Below are positions 1 to 8,715 of a stretch of 64,000 nucleotides of DNA, in pieces (position 1 is the first letter of the stretch; every line of letters starts with the position of its first letter). A model generated the notes under the pieces. That model made no database searches, was not told the DNA's origin, and saw only the letters and a program-made list of their open reading frames with translations. The translations under genes and the position numbers were made by a program. This stretch comes from CAZWSE01 sp964636575. Its GTDB lineage: Bacteria > Pseudomonadota > Alphaproteobacteria > Rhodobacterales > Rhodobacteraceae. The stretch covers positions 1-64,000 of the forward strand of contig CAZWSE010000003.1 of assembly GCA_964636575.1 (NCBI GenBank). Direction: 5' to 3'.

Positions 1-2
1 CG

Positions 3-434
3 GCCATGCCGATTATTGCAATTATGGGCGTGTCATACGTGCAGCGCGACGGGACCCATATCCGCATGGATATGTTGGTCAGTGCCCTCAAAGGGCGCAC
101 GCTTTGGCTGTTCGAATTGATCTCAGTCTTGTTGATGCTTTTGCTCATTGTGTTTCTGATGTGGGGCGCTTGGGCGCATTTCGACCGCTCGTTCGATATG
201 ACGAAGCCCTTGTTCAGCCGCGATAGCTCCATCGATGTGGGGATCCCGATCTGGCCCAGCAAACTGGTTGTACCGATTGCCTTTGGTGTGCTTGTGCTGC
301 GCTTGTTGTTGCAAGCTTGGGGGTATGGCCGCGCATTGATCCTAGGCTTGCAGGACCCTGTGGCTGTTCCATTGAACCTGACCGTCGCTGAACAAGCGAT
401 GGCTGAGGCGCGCATGATGGAGGACGGCAACTGA
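3..434 (+). CDS. dctQ: TRAP transporter small permease (DctQ), 5' end cut by window
   Basis: Small membrane subunit of a tripartite ATP-independent periplasmic (TRAP) transporter, which imports organic acids using a Na+ or H+ gradient and a periplasmic binding protein. The reading frame is open to the left edge, so the first helices and the true start lie outside the window; the first in-frame ATG at 6 is internal. Two hydrophobic helices are visible (around LFELISVLLMLLLIVFLM and KLVVPIAFGVLVLRLLL), typical of the C-terminal half of DctQ. Its stop overlaps the start of the large permease by one base (TGATG), so the pair is translationally coupled. The binding protein gene is presumably upstream. 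The substrate cannot be read from the sequence; the pobA/BKACE neighbours suggest a carboxylic acid. Confidence 0.88.
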   Translation, partial: AMPIIAIMGVSYVQRDGTHIRMDMLVSALKGRTLWLFELISVLLMLLLIVFLMWGAWAHFDRSFDMTKPLFSRDSSIDVGIPIWPSKLVVPIAFGVLVLRLLLQAWGYGRALILGLQDPVAVPLNLTVAEQAMAEARMMEDGN

Positions 435-1831
435 TGGAACCCATCGATATTGGATTGTGGGTCTCAGGTGGCATGTTGGTCATGGTTATCCTTGGCATGC
501 GTGTTGCCTTTGCGGCGGGTTTGGCCGGCTTTGTCGGGCTGGTTTGGCTGCGCTGGAACGGGTTTGACTATGACCCTGACCGCTTTTGGAAAGCGGTTGA
601 GATCAGCACAAAGATTGCGGGCCTGACCCCCCATTCGAAAGTCAGTGCTCAAGTGCTGTCGCTGATCCCTGTGTTCATCATGATCGGCTATCTGGCCTAT
701 CACGCCAAGCTGACAAGCGCCCTGTTTGAAGCCTGCAAACGCTGGTTTGCTTGGGTGCCGGGCGGGCTGGCTGTCTCGACTGTCTTTGCGACCGCAGGCT
801 TTGCGGCAGTATCGGGCGCGTCCGTGGCCACGGCTGCTGTTTTCGCCCGTATCGCCATCCCCGAGATGTTGAAGATCGGATACAACAAGCAATTCGCGGC
901 AGGTGTTGTGGCGGCGGGCGGCACATTGGCCTCGCTTATCCCGCCCTCGGCCATTCTGGTGATCTACGCGATCATTGTGGAACAAGACGTGGGCAAGCTG
1001 CTTTTGGCGGGGTTCATCCCCGGTGCGTTTTCCGCGATTGTCTATGCCGCCCTTATCATCGGGATCGCCCTTGTTTGGAATGTCGGCCCGCCTGTACGCG
1101 GCTTTACATGGGGCGAACGCTTTGAATCCGTGTTGCCCGCATTGCCGATTGTGCTGGTCGTCGTCATCATCATCTTCTTTGTCTACAACCCTTTCGGGGA
1201 TGCGTGGGGGACACCCACTGAGGGCGGCGCCGTTGGGGCGTTCATCATCTTCTGTATGGCCATCTTTCGCGGGATGCGCTGGGGGCAGTTGAAAGAGGCT
1301 TTGCTTGAAACGGCCAAGTTGACGGTGATGATTTTCACGATCATCTGGGGTGTGCTGATCTATGTGCGGTTCCTAGGGTTTGCTGAGCTTCCCGATGCCT
1401 TTGCCGATTGGATTTCAGCACTTCCTTATCCGCCGATTATGATCTTGATCTGCATCCTTCTGGCTTATGCTGTCTTGGGCATGTTCATGGACGCTATCGG
1501 GATGCTGCTATTGACGCTGCCTGTGGTTTATCCCGCTGTCATGGCCCTGAACGGAGGCGAGACAGTCGCCGCCGCTGACAGTGCCTTTGGCATGTCGGGT
1601 GAGATGTGCGCGATCTGGTTCGGGATATTGGTGGTCAAAATGGCGGAGTTTTGTCTGATTACCCCGCCCATTGGTCTCAACTGCTTTGTGGTTGCAGGTG
1701 TGCGCGACGATCTGACCGTGCAGGATGTGTTCAAGGGCGTGATGCCCTTCTTCATCGCGGATGGTGTGACCATTGCACTGCTGGTGGCCTTTCCTGCGAT
1801 TGTCCTGTGGTTGCCAAGCCTTGTTAGCTAG
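434..1831 (+). CDS. dctM: TRAP transporter large permease (DctM)
   Basis: Large permease subunit (465 aa) that forms the substrate path of a TRAP transporter with DctQ in the inner membrane. The protein is almost entirely hydrophobic, with the family's glycine-rich segments (for example GASVATAAVFARIAIPEM and GGTLASLIPPSAILVIYAI, near residues 130 and 170) and a conserved C-terminal stretch TPPIGLNCFVV. Length is slightly above the usual 425-445 aa because of a longer loop before residue 90. It starts one base inside the dctQ stop. Its 3' end overlaps the convergent BKACE gene by 8 bases. Confidence 0.93.
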   Translation: MEPIDIGLWVSGGMLVMVILGMRVAFAAGLAGFVGLVWLRWNGFDYDPDRFWKAVEISTKIAGLTPHSKVSAQVLSLIPVFIMIGYLAYHAKLTSALFEACKRWFAWVPGGLAVSTVFATAGFAAVSGASVATAAVFARIAIPEMLKIGYNKQFAAGVVAAGGTLASLIPPSAILVIYAIIVEQDVGKLLLAGFIPGAFSAIVYAALIIGIALVWNVGPPVRGFTWGERFESVLPALPIVLVVVIIIFFVYNPFGDAWGTPTEGGAVGAFIIFCMAIFRGMRWGQLKEALLETAKLTVMIFTIIWGVLIYVRFLGFAELPDAFADWISALPYPPIMILICILLAYAVLGMFMDAIGMLLLTLPVVYPAVMALNGGETVAAADSAFGMSGEMCAIWFGILVVKMAEFCLITPPIGLNCFVVAGVRDDLTVQDVFKGVMPFFIADGVTIALLVAFPAIVLWLPSLVS

Positions 1832-2663
1832 GGCGCAACCCTAGGATTTGGCGGGCTTGTGCAGGTGTCGCGACGGGGCGTTCGTATCTGGCGCAAATCT
1901 CGGCTGCGCGGCTGACCAAGGCTGCGTTGGATGGGGCGAGCGTTTCTTTATCCCACCGCACATTGTCTTCTAGCCCCGTGCGCGCGTGCCCGCCGCTTGA
2001 GATGGCCCATTCGTTCAGAATGATCTGGTTGGGCCCGATTCCGGCTGCGCACCATGGTGCAAATTCCCCGAACAAGCGGTGCACGGTCTGCACGTAGAAA
2101 TCAAACACCGCGCGGTCGGCGGGCATTGCGTTTTTGACGCCCATAACGAATTGCACGTAAGGCAATGCGCTGATTTGGCCGCGGTCATACATCAGCTTTG
2201 CATGCAGGATGTGGCTAAGATCAAAGGCCTCAATCTCCGGTTTGATGTCGAAAGTCTGCATTTCAGACGCCAACCAATCCACCAAGTCCGGCGGATTTTC
2301 GTAGACGCGTGTGGGGAAGTTGTTGGACCCCACTGTTAGGGATGCCATGTCGGGCCGCAAAGGGAGCATACCGCCACGCTCGTTTCCCGCGCCCGACCGT
2401 CCGCCTGTAGAAAACTGGATGATCATGCCGGGGCAGTGTTGGGTCAGTTGCTCTTGAAGTTCTGCGAATTTGTCGGGATCGCTTGAGGGCGTTTCATCTG
2501 CGTTGCGCACATGCAGGTGCGCGATACTGGCACCGGCCTCATAAGCCGCGTGAGTTGATGCGACTTGTTCTTCGATCGTGACAGGGACCGCTGGATTGGC
2601 CGCCTTGGTGGGCACCGATCCGGTGATTGCGACGCAGATGATACAAGGCGCATGGGCCGTCAT
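1824..2663 (-). CDS. BKACE-family beta-keto acid cleavage enzyme (DUF849)
   Basis: 279-aa member of the beta-keto acid cleavage family (type member Kce, 3-keto-5-aminohexanoate cleavage enzyme). These Zn-dependent TIM-barrel enzymes condense a beta-keto acid with acetyl-CoA and split it into acetoacetate and a new acyl-CoA. Visible signs are the N-terminal CVAITGS segment, the metal-binding HLHVRN (His49, His51), FSTGGRSG and the GIGPNQ region. The family covers many substrates (dehydrocarnitine, beta-ketoadipate, aminated keto acids), so the substrate is open. It lies 11 bases downstream of pobA on the same strand, so the two are probably co-transcribed; a beta-ketoadipate-like substrate would fit but is an inference. 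Confidence 0.85.
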   Translation of the reverse strand: MTAHAPCIICVAITGSVPTKAANPAVPVTIEEQVASTHAAYEAGASIAHLHVRNADETPSSDPDKFAELQEQLTQHCPGMIIQFSTGGRSGAGNERGGMLPLRPDMASLTVGSNNFPTRVYENPPDLVDWLASEMQTFDIKPEIEAFDLSHILHAKLMYDRGQISALPYVQFVMGVKNAMPADRAVFDFYVQTVHRLFGEFAPWCAAGIGPNQIILNEWAISSGGHARTGLEDNVRWDKETLAPSNAALVSRAAEICARYERPVATPAQARQILGLRPS

Positions 2664-2674
2664 AAGTGGTATCC

Positions 2675-3844
2675 TTAGTAGGGCAGTCCGACGTAGTTTT
2701 CTGCCATGGCTTGCTGGGCTGCTGTGTTGGAACGCAGGAATTCAAGCTCCGCGATTTGCATTTTGTGATCGAAATCCGATTGGTCGGGGTAGCGGTGCAT
2801 CAGAGATGAGAACCACCAGCTGAACCGTTCGGCTTTCCAGACCCGTGAGAGCGCGTTCTGCGAATAGCTGTCGATGCCGGTGCGGTCGTTCGTCTCATAG
2901 AATTTGCGCAAGCCGTTGTAGAGGTAATGTACGTCGCTGGCTGCCGTGTTCAGCCCCTTTGCCCCTGTGGGCGGCACGATGTGGGCGGCATCCCCGCAGA
3001 GGAACAGGTTGCCGTATTGCATCGGCTCACACACAAAAGACCGTAGAGGCGCGATGGATTTTTCAATGGACGGGCCTGTGACCAGTTTGGCGGCTTGATC
3101 TGCGGGGATGCGCCGTTTGAGCTCGGCCCAGAAGGCGTCGTCGGACCAGTCTTCGGGGCGGTCTGTGAGGTCGCACTGGATGTAGTATCGGCTGAGGTTT
3201 TCATTGCGCATCGAACAGAGCGCAAAGCCGCGTGGTGAGTTCGCGTAGATCAGTTCGTGGTTCACGGGCGGCGTTTCAGACAGAATGCCAAGCCAGCCGA
3301 AAGGGTAGACCTTTTCATATTCGCGCCGGATGTCATCGGGGATAGTTTTCCGGCTGACCCCGTGGAACCCGTCGCAGCCTGCGATGAAGTCACAGTCGAT
3401 GCGCGTGGTCTGCCCGTCGCGGGTAAAGGTCACACGGGGGCTGTCGGATTTGGGGTCGTGGATTTGCACGTCTTCGACGTTGTATTCAATCGCACCGCCG
3501 CAAGCTTCGCGGGCGTCATAGAGGTCGCGTGTGACTTCGGTTTGGCCGTAGACCATCACCGCGTGATCTGTGTGCTCGGTGAAGTCGATGCGAAACATCT
3601 CGTCCCCGTAGGAAATCAGCGTACCGTCATGGGCAAAACCTTCGGTCTCCATCCGGTCTGCCACCCCGGCTTCGCGCATCAAACCCAGCAAACCGCGTTC
3701 CAACACACCGGCCCGGATGCGCGACAGGACGTAATCCTTGGTCTTGCGTTCCAGTACAATGCTGTCGATGCCACGGCTGTGCAAAAGCTGCGCGAGCAAG
3801 AGGCCCGATGGTCCTCCGCCGATGATGGCGACCTGTGTCTTCAT
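2675..3844 (-). CDS. pobA: 4-hydroxybenzoate 3-monooxygenase
   Basis: FAD-dependent aromatic hydroxylase (389 aa, usual length about 390) that converts 4-hydroxybenzoate to protocatechuate with NADPH and O2, feeding the beta-ketoadipate pathway. Seen: the N-terminal FAD-binding IIGGGPSG at about residues 7-14, the flavin-binding CGDAAHIVPPTGAKGLN near residue 285, and the ending NYVGLPY. The start is the ATG of MKTQVAI at 3844; the frame remains open for another 87 codons upstream, but that part has no homologous character. It leads the minus-strand pair with the BKACE gene. No PobR-type regulator lies next to it; the 81 bases to divergent dusA must hold both promoters. Confidence 0.95.
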   Translation of the reverse strand: MKTQVAIIGGGPSGLLLAQLLHSRGIDSIVLERKTKDYVLSRIRAGVLERGLLGLMREAGVADRMETEGFAHDGTLISYGDEMFRIDFTEHTDHAVMVYGQTEVTRDLYDAREACGGAIEYNVEDVQIHDPKSDSPRVTFTRDGQTTRIDCDFIAGCDGFHGVSRKTIPDDIRREYEKVYPFGWLGILSETPPVNHELIYANSPRGFALCSMRNENLSRYYIQCDLTDRPEDWSDDAFWAELKRRIPADQAAKLVTGPSIEKSIAPLRSFVCEPMQYGNLFLCGDAAHIVPPTGAKGLNTAASDVHYLYNGLRKFYETNDRTGIDSYSQNALSRVWKAERFSWWFSSLMHRYPDQSDFDHKMQIAELEFLRSNTAAQQAMAENYVGLPY

Positions 3845-3925
3845 AAGCCTCTCCCCGACCTTGTTTTTGCACTGCAATTGACGATATGTAAAACGACTTG
3901 TACCCGCCCGTTCGAGAGACCCGCC

Positions 3926-4930
3926 ATGACGACGAACAGTGAAATCGCAAAGGCCGCCCGCCTGTCTGTCGCCCCGATGATGGATTGGACGGACCGGCAT
4001 TGCCGCTATCTGCACCGGCTGATGTCCAAGCACGCGTTGCTGTATACTGAAATGGTGACCGCACCAGCCTTGGTGCGTGGCGGGGCTGTGCATTTGCTCG
4101 CCCATTCAGAGGCAGAGCATCCTGTGGCTTTGCAACTTGGTGGGTCTGATCCGGCTGAGCTGGCCGAGGCTGCAAAGATGGGCCAAGCGGCGGGGTATGA
4201 TGAGATCAACCTGAATGTGGGCTGCCCGTCAGATCGTGTGCAATCAGGCTGCTTCGGGGCCGTTTTGATGGAACAGCCCGCTTTGGTCGCAGACTGCGTG
4301 GCCGCGATGCGCGATGCGGTTGATGTTGAGGTGACTGTTAAATGTCGCATCGGCGTGGATGACCAAGACCCCGAAGAGATCCTGCCTGAGTTTCTGTCCC
4401 GCGTTTCTGCGGCGGGGTGTGGTCGGTTTATCATTCACGCCCGCAAGGCTTGGCTGCAAGGGCTAAGCCCCAAGGAAAACCGTGACATCCCGCCTTTGGA
4501 CTATGATTTGGTGATGCGGATGAAGGGGTTATTCCCCAGCCTGCATCTGTCGATCAACGGCGGCATTACAACGCTTGATGAAACCAAGGCCTTTTTGGAT
4601 GCAGGGCTTGATGGTGTGATGATCGGGCGCGCGGCCTATCATTCGCCAAGCGAAGTCCTATGTGCCGCCGATCCTGTTATCTTCGGGCAAGGGCAGGGCA
4701 CCGACCCTGTGGAGGTCGTCCACGCAATGATCCCCTACATCGAAGACCATATCGCCAGCGGAGGCAGGCTGAACCAAGTGACGCGCCATATGCACGGGCT
4801 GTTCACGGGCCGTCCCGGTGCCCGTGGCTGGCGGCGGCATTTGTCTGAAAATACGCATCATGACGGGGCTGGCCCCACTGTCGTGCTCGACGCGCTTGCC
4901 CCACTGGAAGAGCTGCGCCAAGCGGTGTAA
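3926..4930 (+). CDS. dusA: tRNA-dihydrouridine(20/20a) synthase DusA
   Basis: FMN-dependent reductase that converts uridine 20/20a of the tRNA D-loop to dihydrouridine using NADPH. The 334-aa protein begins MTTNSEIAKAARLSVAPMMDWTDRHCR; APMMDWTD is the DusA-type N-terminal signature. NLNVGCPSDRVQSGCFG near residue 97 carries the catalytic Cys, and HARKAWLQGLSPKENR is the FMN phosphate/tRNA contact region typical of DusA rather than DusB/C. The frame is open far upstream (to 3257, antisense to pobA), but the ATG at 3926 fits family length and leaves a normal intergenic region. Confidence 0.95.
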   Translation: MTTNSEIAKAARLSVAPMMDWTDRHCRYLHRLMSKHALLYTEMVTAPALVRGGAVHLLAHSEAEHPVALQLGGSDPAELAEAAKMGQAAGYDEINLNVGCPSDRVQSGCFGAVLMEQPALVADCVAAMRDAVDVEVTVKCRIGVDDQDPEEILPEFLSRVSAAGCGRFIIHARKAWLQGLSPKENRDIPPLDYDLVMRMKGLFPSLHLSINGGITTLDETKAFLDAGLDGVMIGRAAYHSPSEVLCAADPVIFGQGQGTDPVEVVHAMIPYIEDHIASGGRLNQVTRHMHGLFTGRPGARGWRRHLSENTHHDGAGPTVVLDALAPLEELRQAV

Positions 4931-4963
4931 GCGGGCATTGTCCTTTATCGAAAGCCTACACCC

Positions 4964-5788
4964 ATGCCTGATCCTATGTTGCTGTTTCAAATGTTGATCT
5001 TGCTGTTGATCATTGGCGCTGTTGCAGGGGTGCTTGCGGGGCTTTTGGGCGTTGGCGGTGGAATCGTTCTGGTGCCGGCGTTTTTCTATGCGTTTCAAAC
5101 GCTTGGTTATGACGGTCCGCAACTGATGCAAGTGTGTCTGGCGACATCGCTTGCTACAATTATCGTCACGTCTGTCCGGTCCGTGATGAGCCACAACAAA
5201 AAAGGCGCTGTAGATTGGGATATTCTGCGCACTTGGGCGCCTGGAATTGCGATTGGCGCAGTTGTTGGAATGCTTTTGGTGTCAGGGCTGAAGTCGACCA
5301 CGTTGCAGGGAATTTTCGGCGTGCTGGCATTGATTGTCGGGCTTTATATGGGCTTTGGAAATGCAAAGTGGCGCCTAGGGCAAGAGATGCCGACAGGGCC
5401 GCTGCGGATGGTGCTGTCGCCTTTGGTGGGGTTCATGTCTGTTCTGATGGGCATTGGGGGCGGCAGCTTTGGCGTTCCCTTGATGAGCCTTTTCAATACG
5501 CCGATCCACCGCGCGGTTGCAACGGCTGCGGGGTTCGGTGTGACCATTGCGGTGCCTGCTGTCATCGGGTTCTTGTTTTTGAGCATTGATCCCGCAACCC
5601 GTCCGCCATTCACCATTGGAGCGGTCAACTTGGTCGCGTTCTTCGTGATTATCGCCATGACGCTTGTCACGGCCCCTTATGGCGTCAAGCTGGCCCATTC
5701 GATGGACCCCAAGCCGTTGAAGCGTGTGTTTGCTGTGTTTTTGGTCGCTGTTGCCTTAAATATGCTGCGTAAGGCATTGGGGTTTTGA
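4964..5788 (+). CDS. TauE/SafE-family sulfite exporter-like permease
   Basis: 274-aa inner-membrane protein with about eight hydrophobic segments, of the TauE/SafE (DUF81) family whose characterised members export sulfite, sulfoacetate or related anions. Seen: two homologous halves each with a glycine-rich motif (GLLGVGGGIVLVPAFF near residue 28 and LMGIGGGSFGVPLMSL near residue 160). The stop overlaps the TTG start of the next gene by four bases (TTGA), so a dioxygenase-like protein is translationally coupled to it. A second TauE paralogue sits at 34605. The transported compound is unknown. Confidence 0.9.
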   Translation: MPDPMLLFQMLILLLIIGAVAGVLAGLLGVGGGIVLVPAFFYAFQTLGYDGPQLMQVCLATSLATIIVTSVRSVMSHNKKGAVDWDILRTWAPGIAIGAVVGMLLVSGLKSTTLQGIFGVLALIVGLYMGFGNAKWRLGQEMPTGPLRMVLSPLVGFMSVLMGIGGGSFGVPLMSLFNTPIHRAVATAAGFGVTIAVPAVIGFLFLSIDPATRPPFTIGAVNLVAFFVIIAMTLVTAPYGVKLAHSMDPKPLKRVFAVFLVAVALNMLRKALGF

Positions 5789-6555
5789 GCGAATTAGACG
5801 ATCTGGGATGGATCAAGTTTGCCCATGATCCGGCACTTGTGGATTGGGTGGGGCATGCCTATCCGGCTGGTCTTGCCTCTGTCACAGATCCCGCTTTGCA
5901 CGACTGGCATCAGTGTCAGGGCACTTGGTTTGTAGGTGTGGATGCATTGCCGAATGATGCGGCGGGGCGTGTTGGCAGATCAGAGGCTTTGTCGGGATCT
6001 GCGGTTGATTTTCTGGGTCAGACTTACGGGTGGCCGGATTTGCATAAGGCGCAGGTGTCTGTTGTTTATGAGGGCTACCCAAAGCCGCGTGAGGGTGAAA
6101 GCGACGCGGGGTTTAAGTACCGTCTGAACCGTGATGCCGCCCACGTGGACGGTGTCTTGGGGTTGGGCGCCCCCAAACGCCGTTTCGTGAAAGAGCCGCA
6201 TAGTTTCATCCTAGGCATTCCGCTGAACGATGCCCCGCCGGAGGCTGCGCCGATGGTGGTTTGGGAGGGGTCCCATAAGATCATGCAAGCCGCGTTTCGG
6301 TCGGCGTTTGCGGGGTGTGATCCTGCGCATATGTCTGAGCTTGATGTAACCGAGGCCTATGTGGCGGCCCGCCGCGACGTGTTTGAGACCTGCAAGCGTG
6401 TGGTCGTCCATGCCAAACGTGGCGAGTGTTATGCTGTGCATCGTTTTGCAGTACACGGGGTGGCGCCTTGGGCGGGACCAGCGATGGCTGAGGGTCGGAT
6501 GATTGCCTATTTCAGGCCGCAGATCGACAGTGTTCAGGCTTGGTTGGAAGGTTAG
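5785..6555 (+). CDS. Fe(II)/2-oxoglutarate dioxygenase-like protein (phytanoyl-CoA dioxygenase superfamily)
   Basis: 256-aa protein I place in the PhyH-type Fe(II)/2-oxoglutarate oxygenase superfamily from its residue pattern. There is a proximal HxD pair (His120, Asp122 in AAHVDG), a distal His (His224 in VHGVAPW; His219 is an alternative), and Arg238 about 14 residues later, placed to bind the 2-oxoglutarate carboxylate. The start is a TTG embedded in the stop of the upstream TauE-like gene, so translation is coupled and the pair is likely one functional unit. No ATG exists near this point. The substrate is unknown. A C-S bond cleaving role with sulfite export by its partner is a hypothesis only. 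Confidence 0.68.
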   Translation: MSELDDLGWIKFAHDPALVDWVGHAYPAGLASVTDPALHDWHQCQGTWFVGVDALPNDAAGRVGRSEALSGSAVDFLGQTYGWPDLHKAQVSVVYEGYPKPREGESDAGFKYRLNRDAAHVDGVLGLGAPKRRFVKEPHSFILGIPLNDAPPEAAPMVVWEGSHKIMQAAFRSAFAGCDPAHMSELDVTEAYVAARRDVFETCKRVVVHAKRGECYAVHRFAVHGVAPWAGPAMAEGRMIAYFRPQIDSVQAWLEG

Positions 6556-6580
6556 GTATTAGCCCTAGTCCGCTGATCTG

Positions 6581-6811
6581 TCAGCGTTTTAACCGAGCTG
6601 CCCGTCCGCCGCGCCGCACGTTCTGCGCTGCCCCGCGTGCAGGCAATTCTGCCATGATCGCTTTGCGCACATCTGGTGACATTTTGGACCATGCGGTGAT
6701 TTCATCGATGCTGCGGTGACAGCCCGTACAGAGCCGCGTTTCGGGGTGCACTACGCAGAGCTTCACGCAAGGCGAGTCAATTTCTTCGCGGAGCCAGATG
6801 TCGTCGCTCAT
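6581..6811 (-). CDS. DUF1289 small Cys-rich protein
   Basis: 76-aa cytoplasmic protein of the DUF1289 family. It carries the conserved four-cysteine core SPCVKLCVVHPETRLCTGC (residues about 13-31), probably a metal site, followed by SIDEITAWSKMSPDVRKAIMAELPAR. In several proteobacteria such domains sit beside unrelated housekeeping genes; the molecular role is unknown. Its ATG overlaps the ruvX stop by four bases, making it the last gene of the ccmI-ruvX-DUF1289 unit. Confidence 0.88.
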   Translation of the reverse strand: MSDDIWLREEIDSPCVKLCVVHPETRLCTGCHRSIDEITAWSKMSPDVRKAIMAELPARGAAQNVRRGGRAARLKR

Positions 6812-7296
6812 ACATCACCTTCAGTTGCGCGGCGCAGGTGTTGCAGCCGGTCGAGTACACCTTGCAAGATATAGCTGGCCGCGACGTGATCAATAACCTC
6901 TGCGCGACGTTTTCGGGATGTATCCGCCTCTAGCAGGGCTTTTTCTGCGGCGACCGTGGACAGGCGTTCGTCCCAGAACCCGATGGGCAGGGGGCTGAGT
7001 TTCTCAAAATTGCGGGCAAAGGCGCGGGTGGATTGGCAGCGCGGCCCCTCGGATCCGTCCATGTTGCGCGGTAACCCGAGGATCACCCCGCCGATGTTGC
7101 GGTCGGTGATGATCTCAATCAGACGCGCTGCATCAATGCCGAATTTCTTGCGTTTTACGGTCTCAAGTGGTGTGGCCACGGTGCGCATTCCGTCTGTCAC
7201 GGCCACCCCGATGGTCTTGTCGCCCAGATCCAGCCCAATCAGGGCTGTGTGTGCAGGCAGGCTGGCCGCAAAATCCGTGATGTCGTCATGGATCAT
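6808..7296 (-). CDS. ruvX: Holliday junction resolvase-like / pre-16S rRNA nuclease RuvX (YqgF)
   Basis: RNase H-fold nuclease (162 aa) of the YqgF family, annotated as putative Holliday junction resolvase and shown in E. coli to help mature the 5' end of 16S rRNA. Seen: the first acidic strand IGLDLGDKTIGVAVTDG (residues about 20-36), GGVILGLPRNMDGSEG in the middle, and FWDERLSTVAAEKAL with the later catalytic acidic residue. It overlaps ccmI upstream and DUF1289 downstream by four bases each (ATGA), so the three are read as one coupled transcript. Confidence 0.93.
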   Translation of the reverse strand: MIHDDITDFAASLPAHTALIGLDLGDKTIGVAVTDGMRTVATPLETVKRKKFGIDAARLIEIITDRNIGGVILGLPRNMDGSEGPRCQSTRAFARNFEKLSPLPIGFWDERLSTVAAEKALLEADTSRKRRAEVIDHVAASYILQGVLDRLQHLRRATEGDV

Positions 7297-8525
7297 TGAA
7301 TGATCCCAGCGTCTTCTGCGGCGCGGTTGATGATATCGAGCGCCGTTTCATTGCCTGCGAAGACCTGCAAAGCGTTGTCGTGGATGGCGATGGCTTGGTT
7401 CGCACGCCCCAAGACGACCAAGGCGCTGATCAGTCGCGCCCAATCGGATGGGGGCCCGCCTTCTGTGGCCAACCGGTCGGACAAGCCGCCGACCATGCCC
7501 TCAATCATCTCCATCCGCTCTGCGGGGGTCATGCTGCTTGCGGCCTCAATGTCGCCTGCACTTGGGCCACGGGTCGGGGCGGTGCCCTCGGGTGGCAGCG
7601 TGTAGTTCACGCCTGCTCTGAACGCGATTTCTTCGATCTGGGCGCGGATCGGCGGCACCCAAGAGGCGTCGGGCGGTGACGATGAAAGCAGGTCTTCCCA
7701 AATCCGAAACGTCACATCGGGGCGTCCTGTTTGTGACATCATAAGGCCGGTGTAGTAGCGGGCAGGGCCATTGTCGCTTTCGCGTTGCAATGTGGCTTGC
7801 AGGGCCGCTTCGGCCTCGGGCGAGACATAACCACCTGCCGCCAAGATCAGCATATCGGCATAATCCGCATAATCCTGCGCACGGGCCTCATCGCCCAAAA
7901 GGCTGATCACCCGTTGTTGGGCTTTGTACGCGGCTGAAAAATTTCCCAACCGACCTTCGCTTTGGGCAAGCAACCGATGCCCTTGCAGATCATCCGGTCG
8001 CCCTGCGACGGTCGAACGGAGCTGTTCAACAAGGGCAACATAGTCAGGGCTAAGCTCTTGCAGAGCAGGCGCTGCGGGGAGGGAGTTTTCGGCCTGTTCC
8101 TGCGACGGGCGATCCCTGCGCAGGGTTTCAGCGGTTTCAACCCGATCACCCAAGGCCAAATCGCCATACCCAGGCGCGCCAAGCGTCTGGTAAAGCGCAA
8201 AGGCGCCGCTCATCAAGGCCAAACCCAGCCCAAGTGCGACCCCAGTTTGCGTGATGCCATGCGGGCCTTCTTTTGAGGCTTCACCCTGCGCGGCTGTATC
8301 AGCAGCCAGGATCCGCCGCGAGATTTCAACGCGGGTCCGTTCGGCATCGCCTTCGTTGATGACCCCGCGGGCGAGATCGCGGTCTACTTCCTTCAACTGA
8401 TCACGGTAGACCCGTAGGTCATAATCCGCAGCGGCACCCTGTCCAGTGCGCGACCGCACAATGACAAGCCCCAGAATGAGCGCTACGCTCAACCCCATCG
8501 CTGCTGTGATAATCCAGAAGGACAT
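7293..8525 (-). CDS. ccmI: c-type cytochrome biogenesis protein CcmI
   Basis: CcmI (410 aa) is a membrane-anchored chaperone that holds apocytochrome c for the heme ligation machinery. The N-terminus MSFWIITAAMGLSVALILGLVIV is one transmembrane helix, followed by the CcmI-type segment DYDLRVYRDQLKEVDRDLARG (start residue about 35). A second helix lies near residue 90 (VALGLGLALMSGAFAL), followed by a periplasmic TPR-rich region. I use the ATG at 8525; the longer upstream extension has no family similarity. It is separated from ccmABCDG (35737-38460) by 27 kb, so the maturation system is split over two loci. It heads the ccmI-ruvX-DUF1289 unit. Confidence 0.9.
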   Translation of the reverse strand: MSFWIITAAMGLSVALILGLVIVRSRTGQGAAADYDLRVYRDQLKEVDRDLARGVINEGDAERTRVEISRRILAADTAAQGEASKEGPHGITQTGVALGLGLALMSGAFALYQTLGAPGYGDLALGDRVETAETLRRDRPSQEQAENSLPAAPALQELSPDYVALVEQLRSTVAGRPDDLQGHRLLAQSEGRLGNFSAAYKAQQRVISLLGDEARAQDYADYADMLILAAGGYVSPEAEAALQATLQRESDNGPARYYTGLMMSQTGRPDVTFRIWEDLLSSSPPDASWVPPIRAQIEEIAFRAGVNYTLPPEGTAPTRGPSAGDIEAASSMTPAERMEMIEGMVGGLSDRLATEGGPPSDWARLISALVVLGRANQAIAIHDNALQVFAGNETALDIINRAAEDAGIIQ

Positions 8526-8715
8526 GCCTGCTCCGTGTCGTGTTTGTGAGTTGCAGATGTATAGAGCCAAGAGCGTGGGAAAAAGAGTTAATCCACATTT
8601 TTGGATGCGACCCATTGAGCATGTCGCAAGCAGCCACAAATAGGACGGTTGTACGCAGCAGAAACTTCGGGTTTCGAGAGACAAAGACTGCAACCCAGTT
8701 ACACCGGATTCGGAT

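Noticed and set aside
3257..3925. Extension of dusA to 3257
   Set aside because: In frame but antisense to pobA; family length and character begin at 3926.
8526..8715. Possible glycine riboswitch before soxB
   Set aside because: Checked for the conserved glycine aptamer core; not found. Only a small GAAAC/GTTTC hairpin is present.
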